Shown piece by piece: positions 16,152 through 23,862 of a stretch of 39,258 bases of DNA; the first letter of the stretch is position 1; every line of letters begins with the position of its first letter. A program made the position numbers and the translations under genes. The DNA is from an uncultured Oscillibacter sp. Its GTDB lineage: Bacteria; Bacillota; Clostridia; Oscillospirales; Oscillospiraceae. The notes beneath the pieces were generated by a model. It ran no database searches, was not told the origin of the DNA, and was given only the letters and a program-made list of their open reading frames with translations. Location: contig UQUC01000011.1 in the NCBI GenBank assembly GCA_900544105.1, positions 1 through 39,258 on the forward strand, in the 5' to 3' direction.

Positions 16152-16188
16152 AAACGCCCTGCCCGAAATCGGGCGGGGCGTTCTTTTG
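16152..16188 (+). terminator. Terminator of deoC-deoD
   Basis: An AACGCCC-GCCCG arm pairs with CGGGC-GGGCGTT (one internal mismatch, loop AAAT), followed by CTTTTG. Confidence 0.75.
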
Positions 16189-16232
16189 TGTGTGAAAGAT
16201 ATGGCAAAATTGAAAACAATTCGGGTTTCATA

Positions 16233-16261
16233 TTGCATTGCCCGGTGGAAATTGTTATAAT
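16233..16261 (+). promoter_or_regulatory. Sigma-A promoter of the BMP lipoprotein gene
   Basis: -35 TTGCAT (16233-16238), a 17-bp spacer, and consensus -10 TATAAT (16256-16261). The expected start is near 16268, which gives a 5' leader of about 145 nt. Confidence 0.8.
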
Positions 16262-16266
16262 AGCAT

Positions 16267-16412
16267 AGACCCTTGAGGTCGCCCTTTTAAAGAGTCTGCA
16301 CCTGTTTTCCAAAGCCATACATAGGCTGCGGTCCCACTGAGGAACACGGTACGATGCGTTTCGGAGCAGGGGCGGACGTTAAAAGGAGAAAATATGAAAG
16401 AGGTAGATTCCA
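16267..16412 (+). promoter_or_regulatory. Structured 5' leader RNA, candidate cis-regulator
   Basis: The leader folds by eye into a long two-part helix. CCTTTTAA (16283-16290) pairs with TTAAAAGG (16379-16386), and GTCTGCACCTG (16294-16304) pairs with CAGGGGCGGAC (16367-16377) with one G-U pair and one mismatch. About 60 nt are enclosed, including an AGCC/GGCT hairpin. GACC/GGTC forms a small 5' hairpin. The right strand contains AAAAGGAG (16381-16388), so the fold masks a ribosome site. The sequence does not match the purine, PRPP or T-box consensus known to me. A regulatory role is inferred. Confidence 0.55.
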
Positions 16413-17651
16413 ATGAAGAAGTTTCTTGCTTTGACTCTGGCATTGGTCATGTCTCTGTCCCTGGTAGCCTGCGGCGGTCAGAAGGCCGATGATACCAAGA
16501 CCGATGCACCGAACCAGACCGAGGAGCCTGCGGAGAACGAGGGCGCCTATAAGGTCGCAATGATCACCGACTACGGCGATATCACCGACCAGTCCTTCAA
16601 CCAGACCACCTATGAGGCCTGCAAAGCATTCGCTGAGGACAACGGCGTGGAGTTCAGCTACTTCAAGCCCGCCGGTGACAACACCGCCGACCGTGTGGCT
16701 ATGATCGAGAAGGCAGCTGACGAGGGCTACAATGTCATCGTGATGCCCGGTTACGCTTTCGGTGGCGCCATCGTTGAGGCTGCCCCTGAGTTCCCCGATG
16801 TGAAGTTCATCGCTCTGGACGTGGCTGCCGGTGACCTGCTGGAGACCGCTGTTGCCAACGCCGGTGAGTCCTATGACTACAATCCCAGCAACTGGGACCT
16901 GAACAAGTATGTTAACATGAGCAACGTGTACTGCGCTGTGTACCAGGAAGAGCTGTGCGGCTACATGGCCGGTTACGCTGCTGTGAAGCTGGGCTACAAG
17001 AACCTGGGCTTCCTGGGCGGCATGGCTGTTCCCGCTGTTGTCCGTTATGGCTACGGCTTCGTGCAGGGCGTTGACGCTGCTGCTGCTGATCTGGGCCTGA
17101 CTGATGTGAGCCTGAACTATGTCTATGGCGGTCAGTTCTTCGGCGACGCCGATATCACCGCTGTGATGGATACCTGGTATGCCGGCGGTACTGAGGTCGT
17201 CTTTGCCTGCGGCGGCGGTATCTATACCTCTGCTGTGGACGCCGCCAAGAAGGTAGGCGCCAAGGTCATCGGCGTGGACGTTGACCAGGCTGGCGTTATT
17301 GCTGGCTATGCTGGTGTGGAAGGCATGACCGTCACCTCCGCTATGAAGGGCCTGTATCCCACCACCTATGACACCCTGACCGACGTCATCGTCAACGGCA
17401 ACTGGGATAACTACAAGGGCAAGATCGCCACGCTGGGTCTGGTGTCCGGCGATGATCCTGAGCTGAACTACGTGCAGATCCCCATGGGCGAGGGTACTCA
17501 GTGGTCTGACAGCTTCACGCAGGATGACTACAAGGCCATGGTGAAGAATATGTTCGATGGCAAGATCACCGTTTCCAACGATGTGAGCAAGTCTCCTGCT
17601 GACTTCGCTACCGTGATTGCTGTGGAGGATCAGGGCGCTATCAAGGGCTAA
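16413..17651 (+). CDS. BMP-family ABC substrate-binding lipoprotein (nucleoside type)
   Basis: A 412-residue surface lipoprotein with signal peptide and lipobox LVAC (Cys20), then an Asp/Thr/Glu-rich linker and a BMP (PnrA/Med-like) domain. Typical segments are VAMITDYGDITDQSFNQTTYEA, NVIVMPGYAFGGAI, FIALDVAAGD, and the late VFACGGGIYTSAVDAAKKVGAKVIGVDVDQ. BMP proteins usually bind purine nucleosides for an ABC importer. ATG 16413 has AGAGGT 8 bases upstream. A stronger AAAAGGAG at 16381-16388 instead faces an out-of-frame ATG at 16394. The gene has its own promoter and terminator, and the ATPase and permeases follow 370 bp later. deoC-deoD upstream would use the imported nucleosides. Confidence 0.93.
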   Translation: MKKFLALTLALVMSLSLVACGGQKADDTKTDAPNQTEEPAENEGAYKVAMITDYGDITDQSFNQTTYEACKAFAEDNGVEFSYFKPAGDNTADRVAMIEKAADEGYNVIVMPGYAFGGAIVEAAPEFPDVKFIALDVAAGDLLETAVANAGESYDYNPSNWDLNKYVNMSNVYCAVYQEELCGYMAGYAAVKLGYKNLGFLGGMAVPAVVRYGYGFVQGVDAAAADLGLTDVSLNYVYGGQFFGDADITAVMDTWYAGGTEVVFACGGGIYTSAVDAAKKVGAKVIGVDVDQAGVIAGYAGVEGMTVTSAMKGLYPTTYDTLTDVIVNGNWDNYKGKIATLGLVSGDDPELNYVQIPMGEGTQWSDSFTQDDYKAMVKNMFDGKITVSNDVSKSPADFATVIAVEDQGAIKG

Positions 17652-17676
17652 GCGCAGAACGCAAATCTATATGCGA

Positions 17677-17709
17677 AAAGGAACGTCCGAAAGGGCGTTC
17701 CTTTTTTTG
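17677..17709 (+). terminator. Terminator of the BMP gene
   Basis: AGGAACG-CC pairs with GG-CGTTCCT (loop GAAA, one mismatch), followed by seven Ts. It should limit read-through, so the binding protein can be made in excess over the rest of the transporter. Confidence 0.85.
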
Positions 17710-18019
17710 CAAAAAGAGGGGCGGGAAACTGTCGATGCCCCGGAGGAGTGGGGCGTTTTGACTGGTGGGGCGGCTGACATATTTGCGGGAACAGTTCGCG
17801 GAAAGCGGACGAGTCTTTCGATGGAAGCATCCGGAGGAGACCGTCCCTCAAAAAAATGATCCCGTCCGTCGATTTACCTTTCTTTTTGAGCGGAGTTATA
17901 GTATACTGAATATAATACTGGATGCGAAGGCAATATGCCGCTGCCGGTAAACGAATATGGTTTCCGTCCCCGCAAAATTTTCGCGGCGGGCCATTAAAAC
18001 GGAAGGAGGGCGGTTTGAC
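17710..18019 (+). promoter_or_regulatory. Intergenic leader with probable promoter of the transporter genes
   Basis: A 310-bp gap with no credible gene. A crowded promoter region holds TTACCT-N17-TATAGT (17874-17902) and a perfect TATAAT at 17911-17916 whose best -35 (TTGAGC, 17886) is 19 bp away. Downstream, a CCGC/GCGG hairpin (about 17978-17994) precedes the GGAGGG ribosome site at 18004-18009. No known riboswitch consensus was recognised. Confidence 0.45.
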
Positions 18020-19558
18020 TTGGAAACGAATTACGCCATCGAAATGCTCCACATTACGAAGCGGTTCCCAGGCATCATCGCCAATGATGACATTACCCTT
18101 CAGTTGAAAAAGGGTGAGATCCATGCCCTGCTGGGCGAAAACGGCGCAGGCAAGTCCACGCTCATGAGCGTGCTGTTCGGCCTGTATCAGCCGGAGGAGG
18201 GTACGATCAAGAAGGACGGCAAGGAGGTCTCTATCAAGGACCCCAATGACGCCAATGACTTGGGGATCGGCATGGTGCACCAGCACTTCAAGCTGGTGGA
18301 CTGCTTTACGGTGCTGGACAACATCATCATGGGCGTGGAGCCTACGAAACACGGCTTTCTCCAGAAAAAGGATGCCCGTGAAAAGGTGCTGGCCCTCAGT
18401 GAGAAATACGGCCTTCATGTGGACCCGGACGCTCTGATCGAGGACATCACCGTGGGTATGCAGCAGCGCACCGAGATCCTGAAAATGCTGTACCGGGACA
18501 ATGAGATCCTGATCTTCGATGAGCCAACCGCCGTGCTGACGCCCCAGGAGATCGACGAGCTGATGCAGATCATGAAGAACCTGGCGGCAGAGGGGAAGTC
18601 CATCCTCTTTATCTCTCACAAGCTGGCGGAGATCATGGCGGTGGCGGACCGCTGCACCGTGCTCCGCAAGGGCAAGTACATCGGCACTGTCAATACGAAG
18701 GATACCACCCCGGCGGAGCTGTCCGCCATGATGGTGGGCCGCAACGTCAATTTCCATGTGGAAAAGAAGCCTGCGGAGCCGGGAGACGTGGTGCTGGAGG
18801 TCAAGAATATGACCATGGCCTCCAAGGTCCATAAGAACAACGCCGTGAAGAATGTGTCCTTCCAGGTACGGCGGGGCGAGATCGTCTGCATTGCGGGTAT
18901 CGATGGCAACGGCCAGACGGAACTGGTCTACGGCCTGACTGGTCTGGAACCGCTGGTGTCCGGCGAACTCTCCCTCTGCGGGCAGGATATCACCCACACC
19001 TCCATCCGCAAGCGGAGCACCATGGGCATGAGCCACATCCCTGAGGACCGGCACAAGCACGGTCTGGTGCTGGACTATTCTCTGGAGGACAACATGGTAC
19101 TCCAGCGGTACTTTGAGCCGGAATTCACCGACAAGGCAGGTTTCCTGCGGCGGAAGAACATCCGCGGCTACGCGGAGCGGCTGATCGAGCAGTATGACGT
19201 GCGTTCCGGTCAGGGTTCCGTTACCATTGCCCGCTCCATGTCTGGCGGCAACCAGCAGAAGGCCATCGTAGCCCGTGAGATCGACAAGGATCCGGAGCTG
19301 CTGGTGGCGGTCCAGCCCACTCGCGGTCTGGACGTTGGCGCCATTGAGTACATCCACCGTCAGCTGGTCGCCCAGCGGGACGAGGGCAAGGCGGTGCTGC
19401 TGGTGAGCCTGGAGCTGGACGAGGTCATGGACGTACCCGACCGTATCCTCGTGATGTACGAGGGTGAGATCGTGGGCGAGCTGGACCCGAAAACCACCAC
19501 CCAGGAGGAGCTGGGCCTCTACATGGCCGGCGCCAAGAGAGACGAGGTGAAGGCATGA
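18020..19558 (+). CDS. Nucleoside-type ABC transporter ATPase (two ATP-binding domains)
   Basis: A 512-residue cytoplasmic ATPase with duplicated nucleotide-binding domains, as in YufO/NupA and sugar RbsA types. Domain 1 has Walker A GENGAGKST, a Q-loop region with the MVHQHF motif, a degenerate signature (ITVGMQQR) and Walker B ILIFDEPTAVL. Domain 2 has a degenerate Walker A (GIDGNGQTEL), signature SGGNQQK and a Walker B-like LLVAVQPTRGLD. The chosen start is TTG 18020, 10 bases after AAGGAGGG; the in-frame ATG 17957 lacks a ribosome site and would add 21 poorly placed residues. The stop overlaps the next gene by four bases. It works with the BMP lipoprotein and the two permeases. Confidence 0.93.
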   Translation: METNYAIEMLHITKRFPGIIANDDITLQLKKGEIHALLGENGAGKSTLMSVLFGLYQPEEGTIKKDGKEVSIKDPNDANDLGIGMVHQHFKLVDCFTVLDNIIMGVEPTKHGFLQKKDAREKVLALSEKYGLHVDPDALIEDITVGMQQRTEILKMLYRDNEILIFDEPTAVLTPQEIDELMQIMKNLAAEGKSILFISHKLAEIMAVADRCTVLRKGKYIGTVNTKDTTPAELSAMMVGRNVNFHVEKKPAEPGDVVLEVKNMTMASKVHKNNAVKNVSFQVRRGEIVCIAGIDGNGQTELVYGLTGLEPLVSGELSLCGQDITHTSIRKRSTMGMSHIPEDRHKHGLVLDYSLEDNMVLQRYFEPEFTDKAGFLRRKNIRGYAERLIEQYDVRSGQGSVTIARSMSGGNQQKAIVAREIDKDPELLVAVQPTRGLDVGAIEYIHRQLVAQRDEGKAVLLVSLELDEVMDVPDRILVMYEGEIVGELDPKTTTQEELGLYMAGAKRDEVKA

Positions 19559-20709
19559 AAAAGAACATTTTCAAGAGCAACGGCTTCCAATCGCTGCTGG
19601 CCTCCCTTTTGTGCATCGTACTGGGTCTGCTCCTGGGATACCTCGTGCTGCTGGTCATCAATCCGGCCGGCGCCGGCGAAGCGATCCTCACCGTGGTCAA
19701 AAACTTCCTGACCTATAAAAAGACCTCCTCCCAGTTGAAATATCTGGGCAACACGCTGGTCAAGACCGCACCATTGCTGATGTGCTCGCTGTCCATCCTG
19801 TTTGCCTATAAGGTGGGCCTGTTCAATATCGGCGCTGCGGGCCAGTACTGCTTCGGTGTGGCGCTGAGCCTGTACGCGGCGCTGGGGCTGGGGTGGAGCT
19901 GGCTGCCCTGCCTGCTGGTGGCTATGGCCGGCGGCGCGGTGCTGGGGGCCATCTCCGGTGTGCTGAAGTCCTATTGCAACGTCAACGAGGTCATCTCCGG
20001 CATCATGCTGAACTGGATCGTCCTTTACCTGACCAATATGCTGCTGACCACGGTGAAAGAGGCCGCCAGCCCCTATACCATCGTGCTGGCCAACAACAAC
20101 CCCTCTGCTGTGCTGCCCTCTCTGGGATTGGGGGCGCTGTTCAACAAGAATCAGTATGTGGGTCTGGCCATCCCCCTGTCCGTTGTGATGGCGATTTTGA
20201 TCTGGATCGTACTGGATAAGACCAGATTCGGTTATGAGCTGAAGGCTACCGGTTTCAACCGCAATGCCGCTAAATACTGCGGTATGGCGGAAAAGCGGAA
20301 CGTGATCCTGAGCCTGGTGATCTCCGGTGCGCTGGCCGGCATGGGCGCGGCGCTGCTGTACCTCACCGGCTACGAGCAGTGGCAGTGCTCCACCTCCTCT
20401 GTTCCCGCCATGGGCTTCAATGGCATTGCCGCCGCCTTCTTAGGGGGACTGAATCCTCTGGGCACGGTGCTGGCGTCCTTCTTCATCCAGCATATCACCG
20501 CCGGCGGCGCGTATGTGGATAAGTCCATGTACTGCGCGCAGATCTCCGATCTGATCTCCTCCATCATCATTTATCTCTGCGGTTTCGTGCTGTTCATGAA
20601 GCATGTGATGAACAGCTCCATTGCCAAACGGGAGGAAAAGGCGGCTTTAAAGGCCAAGGCTGCTACGGAACAAGATGCGGCCAACGGGAAAGGAGGCGAT
20701 CAGGCATGA
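19555..20709 (+). CDS. Nucleoside ABC transporter permease 1
   Basis: A 384-residue integral membrane protein of the BPD_transp_2 family (YufP/NupB type). It has about nine to ten hydrophobic helices. Family segments include LFNIGAAGQYCFG, NEVISGIMLNWIVLYLTN (the coupling region) and GYELKATGFNRNAAKYCGM. The C-terminal tail is charged and Ala/Lys-rich (about 360-384). The start ATGA overlaps the ATPase stop, and the end overlaps permease 2 by four bases. Together the two permeases form the transmembrane channel for nucleoside import. Confidence 0.93.
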   Translation: MKKNIFKSNGFQSLLASLLCIVLGLLLGYLVLLVINPAGAGEAILTVVKNFLTYKKTSSQLKYLGNTLVKTAPLLMCSLSILFAYKVGLFNIGAAGQYCFGVALSLYAALGLGWSWLPCLLVAMAGGAVLGAISGVLKSYCNVNEVISGIMLNWIVLYLTNMLLTTVKEAASPYTIVLANNNPSAVLPSLGLGALFNKNQYVGLAIPLSVVMAILIWIVLDKTRFGYELKATGFNRNAAKYCGMAEKRNVILSLVISGALAGMGAALLYLTGYEQWQCSTSSVPAMGFNGIAAAFLGGLNPLGTVLASFFIQHITAGGAYVDKSMYCAQISDLISSIIIYLCGFVLFMKHVMNSSIAKREEKAALKAKAATEQDAANGKGGDQA

Positions 20710-21647
20710 GCTTACTGCTGCAATATACCCTGATCTTTGCCTCCGTGCTGATTTTGGTGGCTCTGGGCGGCTGCTTCTCCGAGCACTCCGGCGTGATCAA
20801 TCTGGGCCTGGAGGGTATCATGATCATGGGCGCTCTGGGCGGCGCTCTGACGATGCGCTATCTGGGGGAGAACAGCTCTCGTTTTGTGACGATCCTGGCA
20901 GTGGTGCTGGTTTCCGCCGCGGTGGGTATGGTATATTCCTGCCTGCTGGCTGTGGCCTGTATCAACTTCAAGGCGGATCAGACATTGGTGGGCACGGCTC
21001 TGAACCTGCTGGGCACCGCCGGGGCCACCGTCATCGTCAAGGCCATCAACACCGCGGCCAATCCCGATGACGTGTCCTCTATCATTCAGTACGCCGGAGC
21101 TAAGCGGGCCTTTACCGTGAACATCGGCTCCTTTGAGTTCAGTTGGTTCATGCTCATTACGGCGCTTTTGCTGGCGGCCTCCTATGTGCTGCTGTACAAG
21201 ACCCGGTTCGGCCTACGGCTCATGGCCTGCGGCGAGCATCCTCAGGCGGCGGACAGCGTGGGCATCAACGTCTATAAAATGCGCTGGGCCGGTGTGCTGA
21301 TCTCCGGTTTCTTGGGCGGCTTGGGCGGCATCGTGTTCATCACCGCCGGCGTGTCCGAGTGGCGGTTTGAGTACGGCGTAGCGGGCTTCGGCTTCCTGTC
21401 TCTGGCGGTGATGATCTTCGGTCAGTGGAAGCCTCAGCGCATTGCGCTGGCAGCGCTGCTGTTCGGCTTCTTCCGGGCCTTGGGCAACGTCTACACCGGC
21501 TTTGCCTTCCTGAAGGTTATGAACCTCCCCAGCTCCGTTTACAATATGCTGCCCTACATCATCTCCCTGATCGTGCTGGCCTTTACCTCCAAGAATTCCC
21601 GCGCGCCCAAGGCGGAGGGTATTCCCTACGACAAGGGTCAGCGATAA
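20706..21647 (+). CDS. Nucleoside ABC transporter permease 2
   Basis: A 313-residue BPD_transp_2 permease (YufQ/NupC type), the second membrane subunit of the importer. It has about eight to nine helices, the SEHSGVINLGLEGIMIMGALGGA segment near the N-terminus and the TRFGLRLMACGEHPQAADSVGINV coupling segment near residue 170. It overlaps permease 1 by four bases (ATGA) and is closed by a strong terminator at 21671. Gene order ATPase, long permease, short permease matches known BMP-type nucleoside importers. Confidence 0.93.
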   Translation: MSLLLQYTLIFASVLILVALGGCFSEHSGVINLGLEGIMIMGALGGALTMRYLGENSSRFVTILAVVLVSAAVGMVYSCLLAVACINFKADQTLVGTALNLLGTAGATVIVKAINTAANPDDVSSIIQYAGAKRAFTVNIGSFEFSWFMLITALLLAASYVLLYKTRFGLRLMACGEHPQAADSVGINVYKMRWAGVLISGFLGGLGGIVFITAGVSEWRFEYGVAGFGFLSLAVMIFGQWKPQRIALAALLFGFFRALGNVYTGFAFLKVMNLPSSVYNMLPYIISLIVLAFTSKNSRAPKAEGIPYDKGQR

Positions 21648-21670
21648 CCGAATCGACTGTTTGTGCTTCA

Positions 21671-21718
21671 AAAAGCGTCTTTCCGCACTGCGGAAAGACG
21701 CTTTTTCTCTGCTTTTTT
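21671..21718 (+). terminator. Terminator of the nucleoside transporter operon
   Basis: A perfect 16-bp stem (21671-21686 with 21690-21705, loop ACT) followed by TCTCTGCTTTTTT. Confidence 0.9.
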
Positions 21719-21744
21719 CATTTAGAAGAAATTTGCGGAATGAT

Positions 21745-21799
21745 TTGACACGGATTTTACATAGGTTGTCTTTTGCCTTTTACATACAGCCGGTACACT
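21745..21799 (+). promoter_or_regulatory. PhoP box and promoter of the pst operon
   Basis: Direct repeats with 11-bp spacing: TTGACA (21745-21750), N5, TTTACA (21756-21761), N5, a weak TGTCTT (21767-21772), then TTTACA at 21779-21784. This matches the TTAACA-type repeats bound by PhoP of Bacillus. A -10 TACACT (21794-21799) lies 9 bases after the last repeat, so PhoP would occupy the -35 region, as in activated Pho promoters. The matching regulator genes are at the end of the same operon. Confidence 0.8.
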
Positions 21800-21852
21800 G
21801 ACAAGTGTGAAAAGGGGAAAACCCAAATATCAAATAAAAGAGGAAGACAAAT

Positions 21853-22728
21853 ATGAAAAAGACACTTGCATTGATTTTGACCCTGGCCTTGAGCCTGGCG
21901 GCCCTCACCGGCTGCGGCTCCAAGACGGAAACGCCTGCTGACACGAACACGGACAGCAGCGCGCAGACGGAGGCTCCCGCCGCCCTCTCCGGCAGCGTGT
22001 CCACCAACGGCTCCACTTCCATGGAAAAGGTGATCGGCGCCCTGAGTGAGCAGTTCATGGCAGACAACAGCGGCGTGACCGTGACCTATGACCCCACCGG
22101 CTCCGGTGCAGGCATTGAGGCTGCCAGTAACGGCAGCGTCGACATCGGCCTTGCCTCCCGCGCCCTGAAGGACGAGGAGAAGGCCGGCGGTCTGACTGAG
22201 ACCATCGTGGCGCTGGACGGCATCGCTGTCATCGTCAATGCCGACAGCAAGGTGGCGGATCTGACAGTGGAGCAGATCGGCAAGATCTTCACCGGTGAGA
22301 TTACCGACTGGAGCGAGGTGGGCGGCGATGCCGGTACCATCTCCTGCATCGGCCGTGAGGCGGGCAGCGGCACCCGGGACGGCTTCGAGTCCATCACCGG
22401 CACCAAGGACGCCTGCAAGCTGGATCAGGAATTGACCTCTACTGGCGGCGTCATTGAGGCGGTGGCCGGCAACCCCAACGCCATCGGTTACGCGTCCCTC
22501 TCCGCCGTGGAGGGTAAGAACACCGTCAAGGCTGTCACCGTAGGCGGCGTGGCCTGCACGGAAGCTACCGTTCTGGACGGCAGCTACGCCATTCAGCGGC
22601 CCTTCGTGCTGGTGACCAAGACCGGCGTGACCCTGTCTCCGGCAGCTCAGGCATTCTTCGACTACGCTACCTCTTCTGCTGCCAGCCAGCTGATCAAGGC
22701 TGCCGGTGCGGTGCCGGTCGCGAAATAA
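21853..22728 (+). CDS. pstS: Phosphate-binding lipoprotein PstS
   Basis: A 291-residue lipoprotein that captures phosphate outside the cell for the PstCAB importer. The signal peptide ends in lipobox LTGC (Cys21). The mature domain has the phosphate-binding segments NGSTSMEKVI, DPTGSGAGIEA and GREAGSGTRDGFE, plus GEITDWSEVGG typical of the family. RBS AGAGGAAG precedes ATG 21853. It is the first gene of pstSCAB-phoU-phoB-phoR under a PhoP box, so expression should rise under phosphate starvation. Hairpins after the stop probably keep PstS in excess over the permeases. Confidence 0.97.
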   Translation: MKKTLALILTLALSLAALTGCGSKTETPADTNTDSSAQTEAPAALSGSVSTNGSTSMEKVIGALSEQFMADNSGVTVTYDPTGSGAGIEAASNGSVDIGLASRALKDEEKAGGLTETIVALDGIAVIVNADSKVADLTVEQIGKIFTGEITDWSEVGGDAGTISCIGREAGSGTRDGFESITGTKDACKLDQELTSTGGVIEAVAGNPNAIGYASLSAVEGKNTVKAVTVGGVACTEATVLDGSYAIQRPFVLVTKTGVTLSPAAQAFFDYATSSAASQLIKAAGAVPVAK

Positions 22729-22901
22729 GGGAGCAACCGGCGCGGATCTCGGACATCGTCCAAGATCCGTTCGATCAAAAAAGTGGGGAGGACCCCCGCA
22801 AGGTTCCTACCACACCCTTCCTTCCCACAGCATGACAAGCCCGCCTCCATCTATCACCGTAGGTGGAGGCGCTTCCTGTAAAACCGAGAAAGGAGCCAGA
22901 C
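22729..22901 (+). promoter_or_regulatory. pstS-pstC intergenic hairpins (mRNA processing/attenuation)
   Basis: Three hairpins fill the gap. CGGATCTCGGA pairs with TCCAAGATCCG (22745-22773, one mismatch). A bulged GTGG-AGG-ACC/GGT-CCT-CCAC stem spans about 22783-22813. GCCTCCATCT pairs with AGGTGGAGGC (22842-22869, one G-U). None has a good T run, so stabilisation or partial attenuation fits better than full termination. The middle one ends in CACACCCTTCCTT, shared with the dispersed repeat at 7274 and 31071. Confidence 0.55.
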
Positions 22902-23861
22902 ATGGACTCTGACGCAATTCTGACCGCCGTGAACGCGGTGGAAAGCATTACAAATCTCCCGCATACACCGGAGCGGAGCAGCTACCGCGCCCGCAAAACC
23001 GTGGAACAGATCATCCATTTGATTTTTTTGCTGTGCGGCATCGTGGCGGTGGCCTTTGTGCTGCTCATCAGCATTTATCTCATTCTCTCCGGCCTGCCCG
23101 CCATCCGGCAGATCGGCCTAGTTCAATTCCTGTTGGGCAAGGTCTGGGACCCCACCAACACCACCACCGGCGCACTGTATGGAATTCTGCCCTTTATCCT
23201 GACCTCCGTTTACGGCACTGCCGGGGCTATCGTCATCGGCGTTCCCGTGGGACTGCTGACTGCCGTATTTCTGGCAAAGGTGGCCCCGCCGAAGCTGGCG
23301 GCGGTGATCCGCACGGCGGTACAGCTGTTAGCGGGCATTCCGTCTGTGGTGTACGGTCTGGTGGGCATGATCGTGCTGGTGCCGGCCATCCGGAACCTGT
23401 TTCACCTCAGCTCCGGCGCCTGCCTGCTGGCCGCTATGATCGTGCTGGCCATTATGATCCTGCCCTCTATCATCAACGTGTCGGAAACGGCGCTCCGAGC
23501 GGTTCCGAAGGAGTACGAGGAGGCCAGTCTCGCCTTGGGCGCGGCGGAGATGGAGACCTATTTCCGGGTCAGCGTCCACGCCGCCCGCAGCGGCATCGCG
23601 GCGGCGGTGGTGCTGGGCGTGGGCCGGGCCATCGGTGAGGCGATGGCCATCATTCTGGTGGCGGGCAATGTGTCCAATATGCCGGGGCTGTTTACGCCGG
23701 TGCGCTTCCTCACCACCGGCATTATCTCCGGCATGGCCTACGCCAGCGTGGGAAGCCTGTATCAGCAGGCGCTTTATTCCATCGGCCTGGTGCTGTTCCT
23801 CTTTATCATGCTCATCAATGTGTTTCTGAACGTGTGCGTTAAGAACCGGAAGGAGGGCTGA
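22902..23861 (+). CDS. pstC: Phosphate ABC transporter permease PstC
   Basis: A 319-residue membrane subunit of the high-affinity phosphate importer with about six helices. The BPD_transp_1 coupling motif appears as EASLALGAAEMETYFRVSV with a following GIAAAVVLGVGRAIGEAMAI. QLLAGIPSVVYGLVGM is the conserved PstC segment. ATG 22902 has AAAGGAG 6 bases upstream and lies 39 bases inside the longer open frame, whose first 13 codons come from a hairpin. pstA starts two bases after its stop. Confidence 0.96.
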   Translation: MDSDAILTAVNAVESITNLPHTPERSSYRARKTVEQIIHLIFLLCGIVAVAFVLLISIYLILSGLPAIRQIGLVQFLLGKVWDPTNTTTGALYGILPFILTSVYGTAGAIVIGVPVGLLTAVFLAKVAPPKLAAVIRTAVQLLAGIPSVVYGLVGMIVLVPAIRNLFHLSSGACLLAAMIVLAIMILPSIINVSETALRAVPKEYEEASLALGAAEMETYFRVSVHAARSGIAAAVVLGVGRAIGEAMAIILVAGNVSNMPGLFTPVRFLTTGIISGMAYASVGSLYQQALYSIGLVLFLFIMLINVFLNVCVKNRKEG

Positions 23862-23862
23862 C

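Noticed and set aside
16267..16388. 6S RNA or other free-standing ncRNA in the BMP leader
   Set aside because: The enclosed region is too short for 6S RNA, and there is no terminator before the lipoprotein gene, so a cis-leader is favoured.
17648..19357. A 569-codon minus-strand open frame
   Set aside because: It is the shadow of the transporter ATPase gene plus its leader; no ribosome site or family resemblance.
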